Assembly: GCF_009849585.1 (NCBI RefSeq)
Contig: NZ_VCRN01000006.1
Span: 124,001 to 188,000 of the forward strand
Source: Bacillus sp. ZZV12-4809
GTDB taxonomy: Bacteria > Bacillota > Bacilli > Bacillales > Cytobacillaceae
Reading direction: 5' to 3'
Length of the DNA: 64,000 bases
This document shows, piece by piece, positions 28,211 through 37,287 of this stretch. The notes beneath the pieces were generated by a model, which saw only the letters and a program-made list of their open reading frames with translations, had not been told where the DNA came from and did not search any database. The translations under genes were made by a program, and so were the position numbers. How positions within the stretch are numbered: position 1 is the first letter of the stretch; each line of letters starts with the position of its first letter.

Positions 28211-29545
28211 TTAAGCGATATGTTCTTTTCCGCCTGTGTTCATCGCATCTTCTTCTCTCTTCTTCGCTCGATCATATATTTTGAAGAATGGTGTATAGAT
28301 TAAGAAAGAAATAAGAATGTTCACCATATTCATCACGGCCCCTGAAATATGCCCGCCACTAGCCAGATAACCGGAGATAATAGGCGGCATTGTCCAAGGT
28401 ACGGCTATACCTACTGGCTTTGCTACTAATCCCATATCCATTCCAATGAAAGTTACAATAACTGTTACGATTGAAGTAAGGACGAAGGGAAGGATCATGA
28501 TTGGATTTAACACAATCGGCATGCCAAAGATTAATGGCTCATTAATATTAAAGATACCAGGTCCAAGTGCCAAGCGGCCAAGATTTTTCATTTGCTTGGA
28601 TTTAGCAAACAATACCATTGATAGAACCAATCCAAACGTTACGCCCGTTCCGCCGATGTGAATGAAGTTATCCCAGAATTGCTGCGTAACAATGTGAGGC
28701 AGAGGTTCACCCGCCTGATAGGCAGTCATATTGTCACCCATGGCACCAAACCAGATTGGTTCCATTACACTTTTTACAATGTTTGTACCATGTAATCCAG
28801 TAGACCATAGAACCGTTACGAATAACTCAGCAACAATCGTTCCGCCCAGAGTAAGGCCAACCATTTTTAACGGGTCACCTAACACGATGGTTACTAAATC
28901 ATTGATACTTTCATAAGGAGTCAATTCAACAAGCAAGCGGATTACCCAAACCGTCACCAATACAAAAAGCCCCGGAATTAAAGAAGCAAATGATTTACCC
29001 ACACTTGGCGGTACACCTGCCGGCATTTTTATCACAATATCTTTTTTGACGACCCAGCGATAAATTTCAGTTGATAAAATAGCAAAAAGTAAGGCAACAA
29101 ACAACCCTTTACTGCTCAAGAAGGCTTTTGAAATGGCTCCCGTTACCAGAACTCCTTCAGCATCAGCTGGGGTAAAGGTGAAACTGAACGGTGTTGTTAA
29201 CAGGAACGCGGCAATGGAAATAGTACCCGCACTCATCGCATCAAGCTTATAACTTTCTGCTAACCGGTATGCTACCGCGAATGCTGCAATAATGGACATG
29301 ATATTGAAGGTGGCATCAACTGGATAGGATAGTTTTGCAGCCCAGCTGGGACCAAAAATGGACGTCATCCAATCGGCATATCCCGGAATTGGAAAGTTAG
29401 CAATGATTAAGAAAATTGAACCGATTACAATGAATGGCATCGTTGCAATAAGGCCATCGCGAAGAGCCAATAAGTGTCTTTGCCCGCCAATCTTTGCTGC
29501 AACAGGCATAACTTTCTCTTCTAGAAAGCTATTGAATTTGCTCAT
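28211..29545 (-). CDS. licC: PTS cellobiose/beta-glucoside EIIC permease
   Basis: A 444-residue membrane permease of the Lac family. After MSKFNSFLEEKVMPVAAKIG come about ten hydrophobic helices (IATMPFIVIGSIFLIIANFP and later ones). The conserved FIHIGGTGVTFGL and the substrate-site NEPLIFGMPIVLNPIM are present. It imports oligo-beta-glucosides or cellobiose while phosphorylating them. 21 bp after licB, 78 bp before licA. Confidence 0.92.
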   Translation of the reverse strand: MSKFNSFLEEKVMPVAAKIGGQRHLLALRDGLIATMPFIVIGSIFLIIANFPIPGYADWMTSIFGPSWAAKLSYPVDATFNIMSIIAAFAVAYRLAESYKLDAMSAGTISIAAFLLTTPFSFTFTPADAEGVLVTGAISKAFLSSKGLFVALLFAILSTEIYRWVVKKDIVIKMPAGVPPSVGKSFASLIPGLFVLVTVWVIRLLVELTPYESINDLVTIVLGDPLKMVGLTLGGTIVAELFVTVLWSTGLHGTNIVKSVMEPIWFGAMGDNMTAYQAGEPLPHIVTQQFWDNFIHIGGTGVTFGLVLSMVLFAKSKQMKNLGRLALGPGIFNINEPLIFGMPIVLNPIMILPFVLTSIVTVIVTFIGMDMGLVAKPVGIAVPWTMPPIISGYLASGGHISGAVMNMVNILISFLIYTPFFKIYDRAKKREEDAMNTGGKEHIA

Positions 29546-29566
29546 CTTGTTACTTCCCCTCTTAAA

Positions 29567-29875
29567 CTATTTTTTATTTACTAGGTTTATAGCTGTTTTC
29601 AGAACTTCAGCCCCATCACACATCCCGTAGTGAACTGGGTTGATTGCCTCAACGGGAATATTCTTTTCTTCCCCTAATGTTTTCATTTTTGGAAGCAGAA
29701 ACCGGACTTGCGGCCCTAAGAGAAGGACATCTGCATTGTCAACGTGGAGATTGACCTGATTGGCTGGGACTGCCCAGATTTTCCCTTCAACACCTTGTTC
29801 TTCTGCTGCCTTTTCCATTTTAGTCACCAGCAAACTCGTACTCATCCCTGCTGCACAGCATAATAAAATATTCAT
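29567..29875 (-). CDS. licB: PTS cellobiose/beta-glucoside EIIB
   Basis: A 102-residue phosphotransfer protein. The P-loop-like phosphorylation site [20 protein letters not shown] near the N-terminus has the active cysteine at residue 7 (CAAGMSTS loop at 7-14). [20 protein letters not shown] is the typical second half. First gene of the licBCA unit; the region upstream carries a long palindrome and a cre-like sequence, so both LicR-type activation and catabolite repression are likely. Confidence 0.92.
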   Translation of the reverse strand: MNILLCCAAGMSTSLLVTKMEKAAEEQGVEGKIWAVPANQVNLHVDNADVLLLGPQVRFLLPKMKTLGEEKNIPVEAINPVHYGMCDGAEVLKTAINLVNKK

Positions 29876-29984
29876 TCCTTTTTACCTCCTATATAATAAA
29901 AATGGTTTTTGAAAAGTATGTAGCCTATTTCTCTAAGCTGTATAGAATGCTTTCCTTTTGTCTCTTTCTATTTACAGTTTATTT

Positions 29985-29997
29985 TGAAAGCGTTTCA
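29985..29997. promoter_or_regulatory. cre-like site upstream of licB
   Basis: TGAAAGCGTTTCA resembles the CcpA operator but is one base short of the 14-bp consensus spacing. It is 110 bp upstream of licB. Confidence 0.4.
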
Positions 29998-30007
29998 TTT
30001 TACAGAA

Positions 30008-30039
30008 AGGATTTTTCCGTTACGTAACGGAAAAATCCT
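30008..30039. promoter_or_regulatory. Perfect 32-bp palindrome upstream of licB
   Basis: The half AGGATTTTTCCGTTAC (30008-30023) is followed directly by its exact reverse complement to 30039. It lies between licR and licB. Perfect symmetry with no loop argues for a protein-binding site, most simply of the LicR-type activator; as RNA it could also form a hairpin. Confidence 0.7.
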
Positions 30040-30060
30040 GAACGCCCTTGTTTATTCCGG

Positions 30061-30095
30061 CAAAAAGGAGTATCCCTTTTGGAATACTCCTTTGC
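30061..30095 (-). terminator. licR terminator
   Basis: AAAGGAGTAT and ATACTCCTTT pair with additional CC/GG; on the minus strand TTTTT follows. It separates licR from licBCA. Confidence 0.88.
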
Positions 30096-30108
30096 AAAAC
30101 TACTCGTT

Positions 30109-32031
30109 TTAACAATCATTTAATAGTTTTATTATTTCTTCAGCTGAACCGCACTTTAGCACCCTTTGGACCATAGCACTGTTTTCAATAAGCATAATAA
30201 GCCTTCTATACATCCGTTCCAGATCATCACCAGGCTCTTTTCGAACATTTAATAAACAGACAAATTGAACCATCTGTTTATCAGCCCATTCAACAGGCTT
30301 TTTTAATGTGCACACAGTCCAAAATGTTTCTTCTGTTTCCGGTGTAAGCGGGTGAGGGACGGCGACAAGGTTTCCAAAGCTGGTTGGAGCCAATGCCTCC
30401 CTCTCGAGCACTGAATCTGCATAATTTTCAGATACTAATTTTTGTTTGTATAACTCTTCACACATAAAACGGATGACGCTTTCTTTATCCTCAAACTTTT
30501 TATGAATAAAAACTCTGGATTTGTCTAAGTAGCTTTGTTCCTCGTACCCGTTTACAGACGATAAGCCCTCCCGGATACTGGCAATATCACCTTCACCTAA
30601 AAAGGTATTGACGACCTGTACAGGGACGCCCAAATCTCCTTTTAACGGTATTGTGCTAATAATAAAATCGATTGAGGACAAGTCGTATTCATTCAGCTGA
30701 TAATAATTAGTGGTTGCCACAATATCGAGTTCATCTTTAAATTCATTTTTCAAGCGGTAGAACAATAGCCTGGCGCTTCCCACGCCTGAAGCACACACAA
30801 CAATGACCCGTTTGGCCTTCTTTTGCAATGTCTTCACTCTTTCTAATGCCACGCCTATATGTATGGCAATATAGGCAATTTCGTGTTCTCCCACTTCAAC
30901 GCCCAAATACTCTCCAATACATTTGCTGGCTATGGCCGCTCCCTCAAATGCGCTTGGGTATTTCCTTTTGATGTCGTCTAATAAGGGGTTCCGAATGTTC
31001 ATATTGTAGCGTAATCGATTCATCGCAGGCCGAATGTGCAAAGTCAGTGCTTGAATGAATTCCGAGTCATCGTGAAAATCCCAATTCAGTTCCGTTTTCA
31101 GTCTTTCCAGCATGCACTGAATCATCGTACCCAGCTCATCGAATTTACTAAATTCATTCAAGGTATTCTTATGAATTAATTTTGTCCCTAACAAATGGAC
31201 AATAATATAATCAATTTCAGCAAGGGGGAAATGCTGTCCGGTAAATTCCTCTACTTCCTTCACAATTTCATTTGCTACTATACTTTCAAAAGGATATTTC
31301 CCGGTTAGATCATGTTCAAGGTTTTTAATAACAAACCCTTCTTCAATTCTCTTACATCCAATGGTGATATGGGTCGCTAAATTCTCGAGTGCTATATCAG
31401 AGATTTCAAATTTGTATTCATTTACTTTTTTGATGATGATTTCCTTTATCTTTTCAAACAGCTTTTTGTCCAAAAGCTGCAAAGACTTGCTGTCAATGTT
31501 TAAGTTGCTGCTTCTGCTGATAATATGATTTGAAAAGCATAGCCGCCTCATATATTCGTCGCCTTCGACACGCGTGCCATGATGAGGTTTGGAAATTAAT
31601 TTCAGCTGATAGCTTTCCAGTATTTCGCGGACGATTTTTAAGTCACTTTGCAGTTTAGGCTTAGAAACAAACAGATCTTCCTCAAGACTTTCCAATTTGA
31701 TTAAATCCTTTTCCTGCAAAAAACGCTTTAATATATATAAGACCCGATTTTCCTGTATGGAGAAATCTGATTTAGAGTCATCGATCGATTCCGCTGCATT
31801 ATGTGTGAACACACTCTCAAACAGGCTATAATCCTTTATTTCTAAGAGATAGCCCTTACCGCGCACCGATTCAATAGCGATCCCTAATAAGCTTTGTGAT
31901 TGAAGTTCTTTGATCTCGGTTCGGATCGTTCTATCACTTACACCAAGTTCTTTTGCCATCCATTCAGCTGTAACAGGTTCAGTTGACTTCATTAAAGACA
32001 GCACAATATCCTTTTGCCGTTTTGTAACCAT
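30109..32031 (-). CDS. licR: PRD-containing transcriptional activator, LicR/MtlR type
   Basis: A 640-residue multi-domain activator. Order: N-terminal helix-turn-helix (TAEWMAKELGVSDRTIRTEI, about residues 18-37), a second DNA-binding module (DLFVSKPKLQSDLKIVREIL), two PTS regulation domains with conserved histidines (LATHITIGCKRIEEG, and LTLHIRPAMNRLRYNMNIRN plus IAYIAIHIGVALER), an EIIB-like domain (VIVVCASGVGSARLLFYRLK) and a C-terminal EIIA-like domain (FGNLVAVPHPLTPETEETFW). PTS components phosphorylate such proteins to signal sugar supply. It is upstream of licBCA on the same strand, as in B. subtilis. Confidence 0.9.
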   Translation of the reverse strand: MVTKRQKDIVLSLMKSTEPVTAEWMAKELGVSDRTIRTEIKELQSQSLLGIAIESVRGKGYLLEIKDYSLFESVFTHNAAESIDDSKSDFSIQENRVLYILKRFLQEKDLIKLESLEEDLFVSKPKLQSDLKIVREILESYQLKLISKPHHGTRVEGDEYMRRLCFSNHIISRSSNLNIDSKSLQLLDKKLFEKIKEIIIKKVNEYKFEISDIALENLATHITIGCKRIEEGFVIKNLEHDLTGKYPFESIVANEIVKEVEEFTGQHFPLAEIDYIIVHLLGTKLIHKNTLNEFSKFDELGTMIQCMLERLKTELNWDFHDDSEFIQALTLHIRPAMNRLRYNMNIRNPLLDDIKRKYPSAFEGAAIASKCIGEYLGVEVGEHEIAYIAIHIGVALERVKTLQKKAKRVIVVCASGVGSARLLFYRLKNEFKDELDIVATTNYYQLNEYDLSSIDFIISTIPLKGDLGVPVQVVNTFLGEGDIASIREGLSSVNGYEEQSYLDKSRVFIHKKFEDKESVIRFMCEELYKQKLVSENYADSVLEREALAPTSFGNLVAVPHPLTPETEETFWTVCTLKKPVEWADKQMVQFVCLLNVRKEPGDDLERMYRRLIMLIENSAMVQRVLKCGSAEEIIKLLNDC

Positions 32032-32282
32032 CCTTCTATCCCCCTTTCTTTATGCCTTTTTTTGGCTCTTTTCGTATTTAAAGTTGTGTTTTGGCCTATT
32101 TATACTGTCTGATATCCGTACCATGCTGCCCAGTGAACCGCGGGAAATTGAATACGCTTCCCTGGGTAAGTTTGAAAAGGGCCATTTTAACTGATATCCA
32201 TCCTACTTTATATTTTCCTATCAGAATCGTTCTGTCAAGGTCAGTGAACAGGGGCATTATTAGATAGATGAATTAAAAATAG

Positions 32283-32327
32283 AAAAAGTGCCGTTTCCCT
32301 TTATAACATTTGGGTTCGGCACTTTTT
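32283..32327. terminator. Terminator downstream of yxjI
   Basis: AAAAAGTGCCG pairs with CGGCACTTTTT. A related hairpin occurs at 41470-41516 beside a decayed copy of the same gene end. Confidence 0.85.
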
Positions 32328-32379
32328 ATTATTACTACTCTGCATGGTTTACCGGTTTTCTATTATTCTATTATTTACA

Positions 32380-32871
32380 TTACCCTGCTGAGGAAGCTGC
32401 CGCTTGGTCGGCCTTCACACAATCGATGGCAACAACAAGTGCAATCATAATGGCTTCCATCGCTTCATCTATAATCTGAATCTTGTAGCTGTCCCCCCAA
32501 GTAAACCACTCTTTGTTCACTTTCCCTACAACTTCACCATGCTGTAAAACCTGAAAATCCATATCCCACCAATTACCAAGAACTTCAATGCCTGCCCCAT
32601 CAATCGTATAGCGTGCTTTAAAGAAGGATAACTCCTTCTTAATCGTCAGCACCTCTCGGCCATTTACCTCTACAAAGAATTTTGGTAAAAAACTAAATAC
32701 CTTTTTCGTAATGAGAGCTATATCCTCTCTTGCTGTATTCATAATAGAGAACGTCTTTGGAATTTGCATAAAACTTCCCTCAACGTAATAGACATCGTTC
32801 TCCTGCTGATCCCTTACCGTAAACTTGCCGCTAAGACTGAATACCTTTTGTTTTATATAAAGCTGCCTCAC
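32380..32871 (-). CDS. yxjI: LURP-one-related protein (YxjI-like)
   Basis: A 163-residue soluble protein with the tubby-like LURP-one fold: LYIKQKVFSLSGKFTVRDQQ at the N-terminus and FFKARYTIDGAGIEVLGNWW in the middle are typical. The function in bacteria is unknown. I start it at GTG 32871 with AAGGGGG 8 nt upstream, giving the same length as B. subtilis YxjI; a longer frame with ATG 32910 has no ribosome site. The C-terminal MIALVVAIDCVKADQAAASS is hydrophobic then small-residue rich. A fragment similar to its 3' end lies at 41570-41680. Confidence 0.82.
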   Translation of the reverse strand: MRQLYIKQKVFSLSGKFTVRDQQENDVYYVEGSFMQIPKTFSIMNTAREDIALITKKVFSFLPKFFVEVNGREVLTIKKELSFFKARYTIDGAGIEVLGNWWDMDFQVLQHGEVVGKVNKEWFTWGDSYKIQIIDEAMEAIMIALVVAIDCVKADQAAASSAG

Positions 32872-32953
32872 TTTATAACCCCCTTTGTATAACATATTAC
32901 GAATTAGCATAATATTGTTCTAACTGATACACCCAGAAGCAAAACATTAAGAT

Positions 32954-33220
32954 ATGAAAAATAGTTCGTCAATCATTATCGGTTTAGCCATTATAAGAGG
33001 GTTCACGATAGTAGGTTCATTTCAATTATCTGCATTTGGCAAGGAATCTTCAAGCTCAGATAACAATGAATATAGATATGAGTTAGTTCCTGCAAATGAG
33101 CATAATATCATCACCTTCGATAAGAGGACTGGTGAATATTGGTGCAAGTTTATACCAAGTGATGAAGGTCCTGCAGATTGGGAAAAAGGTGATTCTCCAA
33201 TAAAAAAAAGTGACAAATAG
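32954..33220 (+). CDS. Small exported or membrane-anchored protein
   Basis: An 88-residue protein with an N-terminal hydrophobic helix (SSIIIGLAIIRGFTIVGSFQ, residues 5-24) followed by a polar, acidic domain (YRYELVPANEHNIITFDKRT, then GEYWCKFIPSDEGPADWEKG). Similar small proteins of unknown function are familiar from bacilli. The outer domain looks like a single beta-hairpin repeat ('VFDKRTGEYW' type). No clear Shine-Dalgarno is visible, so the start is provisional. Confidence 0.6.
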   Translation: MKNSSSIIIGLAIIRGFTIVGSFQLSAFGKESSSSDNNEYRYELVPANEHNIITFDKRTGEYWCKFIPSDEGPADWEKGDSPIKKSDK

Positions 33221-33230
33221 TAAACGCATT

Positions 33231-33258
33231 ACCCGCCTTTAAAGAGGAGGGTTTTTTT
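33231..33258 (+). terminator. Terminator after the small exported protein
   Basis: ACCCGCCTTT and AGGAGGGT form a short stem followed by seven T. Confidence 0.75.
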
Positions 33259-33409
33259 ATGCTTTTAACAACGCTGCAGCAAGCATTTGTTTGTCCCACA
33301 GAAAAATAGTGAAGTGTCTTTTCATTCACCTCGAAACAGTTTGGTAATAACAGATCACGCCTATTCATAAAATTTTTATAAGAAAGTAATAACAAGGAGC
33401 GTGAAGCTG

Positions 33410-34819
33410 TTGAAAAAAGTAAGGGTTCGTTTACGGCCCATTGTCAGCAGGATTAATTTGCCTACCGTTTTAAGAACAGCTAAACTTCCGGGTGACTCTG
33501 TTGAAAGATTGTTTATTGCAACCCAGGTGGGGGAGATCTTTTACATAGGAAACGGAGATATTCGAACTTTTTTAGATATTCGGCCGAACGTAATCGAACT
33601 GGGAGCTTCAGGTGGCGGGTATGATGAACGGGGATTGCTGGGGCTGGCATTTCACCCGGATTTTTATTATAACGGGCTGTTTTATCTTCATTATTCCGTA
33701 AATGGGACACAAGGACCTGGTGCATTGCAGGATTCCTTTAAACCTGACCCGTGTGATCCTAAAACGTTAAACCTGAGGTGGGAAAATAGAAATACTCAAT
33801 TTGATCATATTGATACAGTTGAAGAATGGATTTTACAATCAAACGGTCCCCAAAAACGGCGGACCTTGCTTAACTTAAGAAGACCTTTTGCCAATCATAA
33901 TGGGGTCAATAGCTTGAACTTTTCACCTGAATCGGGAAAACTTGTTTTAACAACCGGTGATGGCGGATCAGGCTATGATCCTTTTAATTTAAGTCAGGAT
34001 CTTATGGAGATTGCAGGTAAAATCATTGAAATTGACGTATCTCAGAATATTTTTATCGCTAACCCACCCGCTGTCACACGTTTTAATGAGCTTCCTGTTC
34101 CTGTTCAGGGGTCCCTTTCGGTAATGGCCAAAGGGGTTCGCAATATTCCTGGCATTTCATTTCAAAGATTTAATTATCAATATATAAAATACGCAGGAAA
34201 TGTCGGACAGGATTTAGTAGAATCCATTTTTTCATTTATTCATTATAAACCCATACCTGTTACCCAGCTCACTCAAGCTTCTTTACGGAACACTGAACCT
34301 AACCAAAGGGGATTGATTAACTTTGGCTGGCGGGGATGGGAAGGTGCACTTCCCACTTCGTTTATAAGGGGCTGCGCGAATGATTCAAGTCTGGATGAGA
34401 AAACACTGGCTTTTTACAATGAAGCCATCAAAACTTCAGTGATTCGTCTTCCGCCATTAACCTGTTATTATCACCAGGATCCCAGACCCGATAAGTTTGA
34501 AGGAACTGCCCTTACAGGAGTCGTGCCTTATATGGGGTATGAAATCCCCGATTTAACGGGAGCTGTTTTGTTTACCGATCTTGTTCGGAAAGGAGCTCAG
34601 CCTCCTGCTAGAGGAGTTTTAGCTTATACCAGAGTAAGAACAGATGGCGTACTGAATGATTACAGTATGATTGATATCGATGATCCATTTGGCTCCCAGC
34701 CTGCTTTTTATGTTAGTCTGGGATCTAATCAGGATCAAACCAGATTATTTTTAGGGGTAAATGGTTCTATGAGGGTGACTGAGTTTAACCAAGGGACTGT
34801 TTTTGAAATTGTTCCATAG
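33410..34819 (+). CDS. Glucose/sorbosone dehydrogenase-like beta-propeller (PQQ-dependent type)
   Basis: A 469-residue protein with the soluble aldose/sorbosone dehydrogenase fold. Visible propeller motifs are RLFIATQVGEIFYIGNGDIR, DERGLLGLAFHPDFYYNGLF (the family's GLLGLAFHP), NHNGVNSLNFSPESGKLVLT with TGDGGSGYDP, and LINFGWRGWEG. Homologues oxidise sugars with pyrroloquinoline quinone. No signal peptide is present, unusual for a family normally exported, so the enzyme role is uncertain and a structural or spore role is possible. I chose TTG 33410, 9 nt after AAGGAG; GTG 33401 touches the ribosome site. Confidence 0.8.
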   Translation: MKKVRVRLRPIVSRINLPTVLRTAKLPGDSVERLFIATQVGEIFYIGNGDIRTFLDIRPNVIELGASGGGYDERGLLGLAFHPDFYYNGLFYLHYSVNGTQGPGALQDSFKPDPCDPKTLNLRWENRNTQFDHIDTVEEWILQSNGPQKRRTLLNLRRPFANHNGVNSLNFSPESGKLVLTTGDGGSGYDPFNLSQDLMEIAGKIIEIDVSQNIFIANPPAVTRFNELPVPVQGSLSVMAKGVRNIPGISFQRFNYQYIKYAGNVGQDLVESIFSFIHYKPIPVTQLTQASLRNTEPNQRGLINFGWRGWEGALPTSFIRGCANDSSLDEKTLAFYNEAIKTSVIRLPPLTCYYHQDPRPDKFEGTALTGVVPYMGYEIPDLTGAVLFTDLVRKGAQPPARGVLAYTRVRTDGVLNDYSMIDIDDPFGSQPAFYVSLGSNQDQTRLFLGVNGSMRVTEFNQGTVFEIVP

Positions 34820-34829
34820 TCCTGAAAAA

Positions 34830-34852
34830 AAGGGGAGCTAATCGTCCCCTTC
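34830..34852. terminator. Bidirectional terminator
   Basis: AAGGGGA pairs with TCCCCTT between convergent genes, with A-run to the left and T-rich sequence to the right. Confidence 0.8.
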
Positions 34853-36439
34853 TTATCCATCCATTTGAACATCAATCAAGGTTATGCCACTTGTCTGCTT
34901 TATAGCTTCCTCTAATACGTGTTGTAATTCATTCAATTGCTTTGGCCGTATGCCCTTCACACCAAAACTGCTGGCCAATTGTACAAAATCAGGGTTACCA
35001 AAAGCAGTTCCAAAGCTGCTATTGAATTTTGCCTGCATCATTTGTTTTTCTAATTGTAATTCACCGTTATTTAACACAATGATGACAAACGATAGGCCTA
35101 ATCGTTTAGCGGTTTCCAATTCGGTTATATTCATCAGGGCCCCTCCATCTCCAGTGATGCAAATCACCGGCGCATCCGGGCAAGCCAGTTTGGCACCAAT
35201 GGAACCTGGAATGGCAACTCCCATTGAGGCTAATCCATTGGATATAATCAGCCGTCCGGCTTGTTTAGGCTGGAAAGTGCGGGCAATGGATATCTTGTGG
35301 GCACCCACATCAGAAAGGATAATGGTAGGTTCTGTTGAGATTGTTTCAATGACCTTTAAGACATTACTTATCGTTAAAAATTGATTTTTTTGGCAATCTG
35401 TATCAATTTGGTAAGCAGATATAATCTGTTCTTTTACATTCCCGGCCGGAACCCATGGTTTTGACGGAATATCCAGTTTATTGAGTTCCTGGAAAGTCTG
35501 ATTCAAATCACCAGCCAATTCTCCTTTTAAAGGATAGTATTCATCCATTTCGGCAGGAAGCGAATCGATATGTAAAACGGGACGCTGCTTTTTATTCCAA
35601 TCCTTTGGAGGTTTTTCAACAAAGTCATACCCTATGACAATTAACAGATCCGCTTCCTCTATGATTGGTAAAACTTCATCCTGTTCACTCAATCCAAAAG
35701 TAAAAAAGTTTTGCGGATGATCTTTAGGTAACACCCCTTTTGCCATAAAACTATGGATAACAGGTGATTTTAGCTTTTCCGCAAACGTTGCGAGTTCCTT
35801 TATCGCTCCCTGCCTGATCACCCCATTGCCAGTGATGACCAGCGGTTTTTGGTATTGCCCTATTAAAGAACAAACACTCTCCAGAGCTTGTGAATCAGGG
35901 GTACTTGTTGGAATAGGGGTAACAGGAAGTGGGCGATTAGGTACCATCTGTGCAGCTAAATTCTCTGGTAACTCAATCAAAACAGCGCCCTTTTTTTCCA
36001 TCTGCGCTAATCTAAATGCCCTTCGGATGACTTTTGGGATGGTTTGAGGATCCTTTATTTGCACACTCCACTTTGTTGCAGGTTCAAATACTTTAACAAT
36101 ATCTATATATTGATGGGATTCCTGATGCTGCTTTTCAAAGCCCGCTTGCCCTGTAATGGCTACAACTGGAGAATGATCCAATTGAGCGCTTGAAATGCCA
36201 GTCAGCAGGTTGGCCGCACCGGGTCCTAATGTTGCTGTGCAGACACCAGTCTTTTTCGATAATCTGCCATAGATATCTGCCATAAAAGCAGCACCCTGTT
36301 CATGACGGACATTTACAAACTTAATTTTTGACTTTGACAATGAATGAACCAGGTCCAGAGTTTCCTTCCCCATCATTCCAAAAATGTATTCGACTCCCTC
36401 ATTCTCTAAACATTGAACAAGTAAATCTGTTGCTTTCAT
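34853..36439 (-). CDS. Acetolactate synthase-like thiamine-diphosphate enzyme
   Basis: A 528-residue enzyme of the acetohydroxyacid synthase/POX family. The catalytic glutamate lies in NVRHEQGAAFMADIYGR (about residue 47), the central domain is typical, and the cofactor motif is GDGGALMNITELETAKRLGL ... NN. It resembles catabolic acetolactate synthases (AlsS group) in lacking an FAD-dependent regulatory partner gene nearby. The reaction expected is condensation of two pyruvates to acetolactate, but pyruvate oxidase or oxalyl-type activities cannot be excluded by eye. No ilvN or alsD lies next to it. Confidence 0.8.
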   Translation of the reverse strand: MKATDLLVQCLENEGVEYIFGMMGKETLDLVHSLSKSKIKFVNVRHEQGAAFMADIYGRLSKKTGVCTATLGPGAANLLTGISSAQLDHSPVVAITGQAGFEKQHQESHQYIDIVKVFEPATKWSVQIKDPQTIPKVIRRAFRLAQMEKKGAVLIELPENLAAQMVPNRPLPVTPIPTSTPDSQALESVCSLIGQYQKPLVITGNGVIRQGAIKELATFAEKLKSPVIHSFMAKGVLPKDHPQNFFTFGLSEQDEVLPIIEEADLLIVIGYDFVEKPPKDWNKKQRPVLHIDSLPAEMDEYYPLKGELAGDLNQTFQELNKLDIPSKPWVPAGNVKEQIISAYQIDTDCQKNQFLTISNVLKVIETISTEPTIILSDVGAHKISIARTFQPKQAGRLIISNGLASMGVAIPGSIGAKLACPDAPVICITGDGGALMNITELETAKRLGLSFVIIVLNNGELQLEKQMMQAKFNSSFGTAFGNPDFVQLASSFGVKGIRPKQLNELQHVLEEAIKQTSGITLIDVQMDG

Positions 36440-36594
36440 ACAACTCCTCTTTTCCAGAACAGGATTTTACTTATTTTTCCCATTACATAGTAAAATAACC
36501 CTTTAATCCTGGATGGAAAGGGCGTTCGAAAATCTGTAAAGAGAGCCTAGGGTGTCCCTTTGCCAAGTATTAAAGGATAAAAGAGGTGAAACTC

Positions 36595-37143
36595 ATGTCT
36601 GTTTCTGAAGACGTCAAATCTCTTCATCGCACTTTTAAAGACATGCCTAAAACAAAACGAATAGTTATCGGCTCCATTCTTAGCAGCCTGGCAACACTTT
36701 TTCATATAGCAGGGGGTGCTATTCCGATTGCTGGCTATTTTTTGAGCCCACTAGCAACTGCTCCTGTTATACTTTGTACTATCTTTTCAAAGTCTCTTGG
36801 ACTGGCTGCTTATATGGTGACGATTATTTCCTTATTTATTCTTATGCCAAGTGAGCTTATTATTTTTCCTTTTACTACCGGCTTGTTAGGACTGGGAATT
36901 GGTCTAGCCTTGCACTTTATTGAGAGAAGAATAAACATAATTGTATGTGGAGCTTTTTTCTTATCGATGGGGATTTTAATCTTATTATACGGAATACAAT
37001 TTCCTGTATTAGGGCCTGCCATCTCTCAAACATTTCATATTCCAACGGTAGTTTTGATATTCTTATTTTCTATTTTTTATAGCTGGATTTGGGTTGTTAT
37101 TAGCTTGGCATCTCTTAGAAGATTAGCAGGTTCATTTAGGTAA
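36595..37143 (+). CDS. Integral membrane protein of unknown function
   Basis: A 182-residue hydrophobic protein with about five transmembrane helices (IVIGSILSSLATLFHIAGGA, SLGLAAYMVTIISLFILMPS, TTGLLGLGIGLALHFI, and two more) and a soluble N-terminus MSVSEDVKSLHRTFKDMPKT. The size and arrangement recall substrate-binding (S) subunits of ECF transporters, but I see no diagnostic motif and no A/T subunit genes. Start at ATG 36595 with AGAGGTG upstream; an in-frame GTG 9 bp earlier overlaps that site. Confidence 0.65.
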   Translation: MSVSEDVKSLHRTFKDMPKTKRIVIGSILSSLATLFHIAGGAIPIAGYFLSPLATAPVILCTIFSKSLGLAAYMVTIISLFILMPSELIIFPFTTGLLGLGIGLALHFIERRINIIVCGAFFLSMGILILLYGIQFPVLGPAISQTFHIPTVVLIFLFSIFYSWIWVVISLASLRRLAGSFR

Positions 37144-37163
37144 GCTTAGCTAATTAATAAAAA

Positions 37164-37217
37164 GGGGCCTGGCCCTCAGCCCTTTAATGCAGTAGTATAG
37201 TTGGGGTCAGGCACCTG
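37164..37217. repeat. GGTCAGGCACC-type intergenic inverted repeat, copy 1
   Basis: GGGGCCTGGCCC at the left and GGGGTCAGGCACCTG at the right enclose AGTAGTATAGTT. A related element lies at 37831-37876 (sharing TAGTATAGTTGGGG and CAGGCACCTG) and a more distant one at 62169-62219. Elements ending in GTGCCTGACC/GTGCCTGTCACC are frequent in genomes of this group as far as I recall. Confidence 0.7.
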
Positions 37218-37226
37218 TTATCTAAA

Positions 37227-37266
37227 AACAGACCTTGAATCGCAGATGGCCATTCAAGGTCTGTTT
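37227..37266 (-). terminator. Terminator of the immunity gene at 37288
   Basis: AACAGACCTTGAAT pairs perfectly with ATTCAAGGTCTGTT around a 12-nt loop. It contains the same CCTTGA/TCAAGG core as the other LXG cassette terminators. Confidence 0.85.
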
Positions 37267-37287
37267 ATGTTGATCTCTACTCCCTAT

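Noticed and set aside
34884..35384. Plus-strand ORF of 166 codons inside the acetolactate synthase-like gene
   Set aside because: Antisense shadow; no ribosome site.
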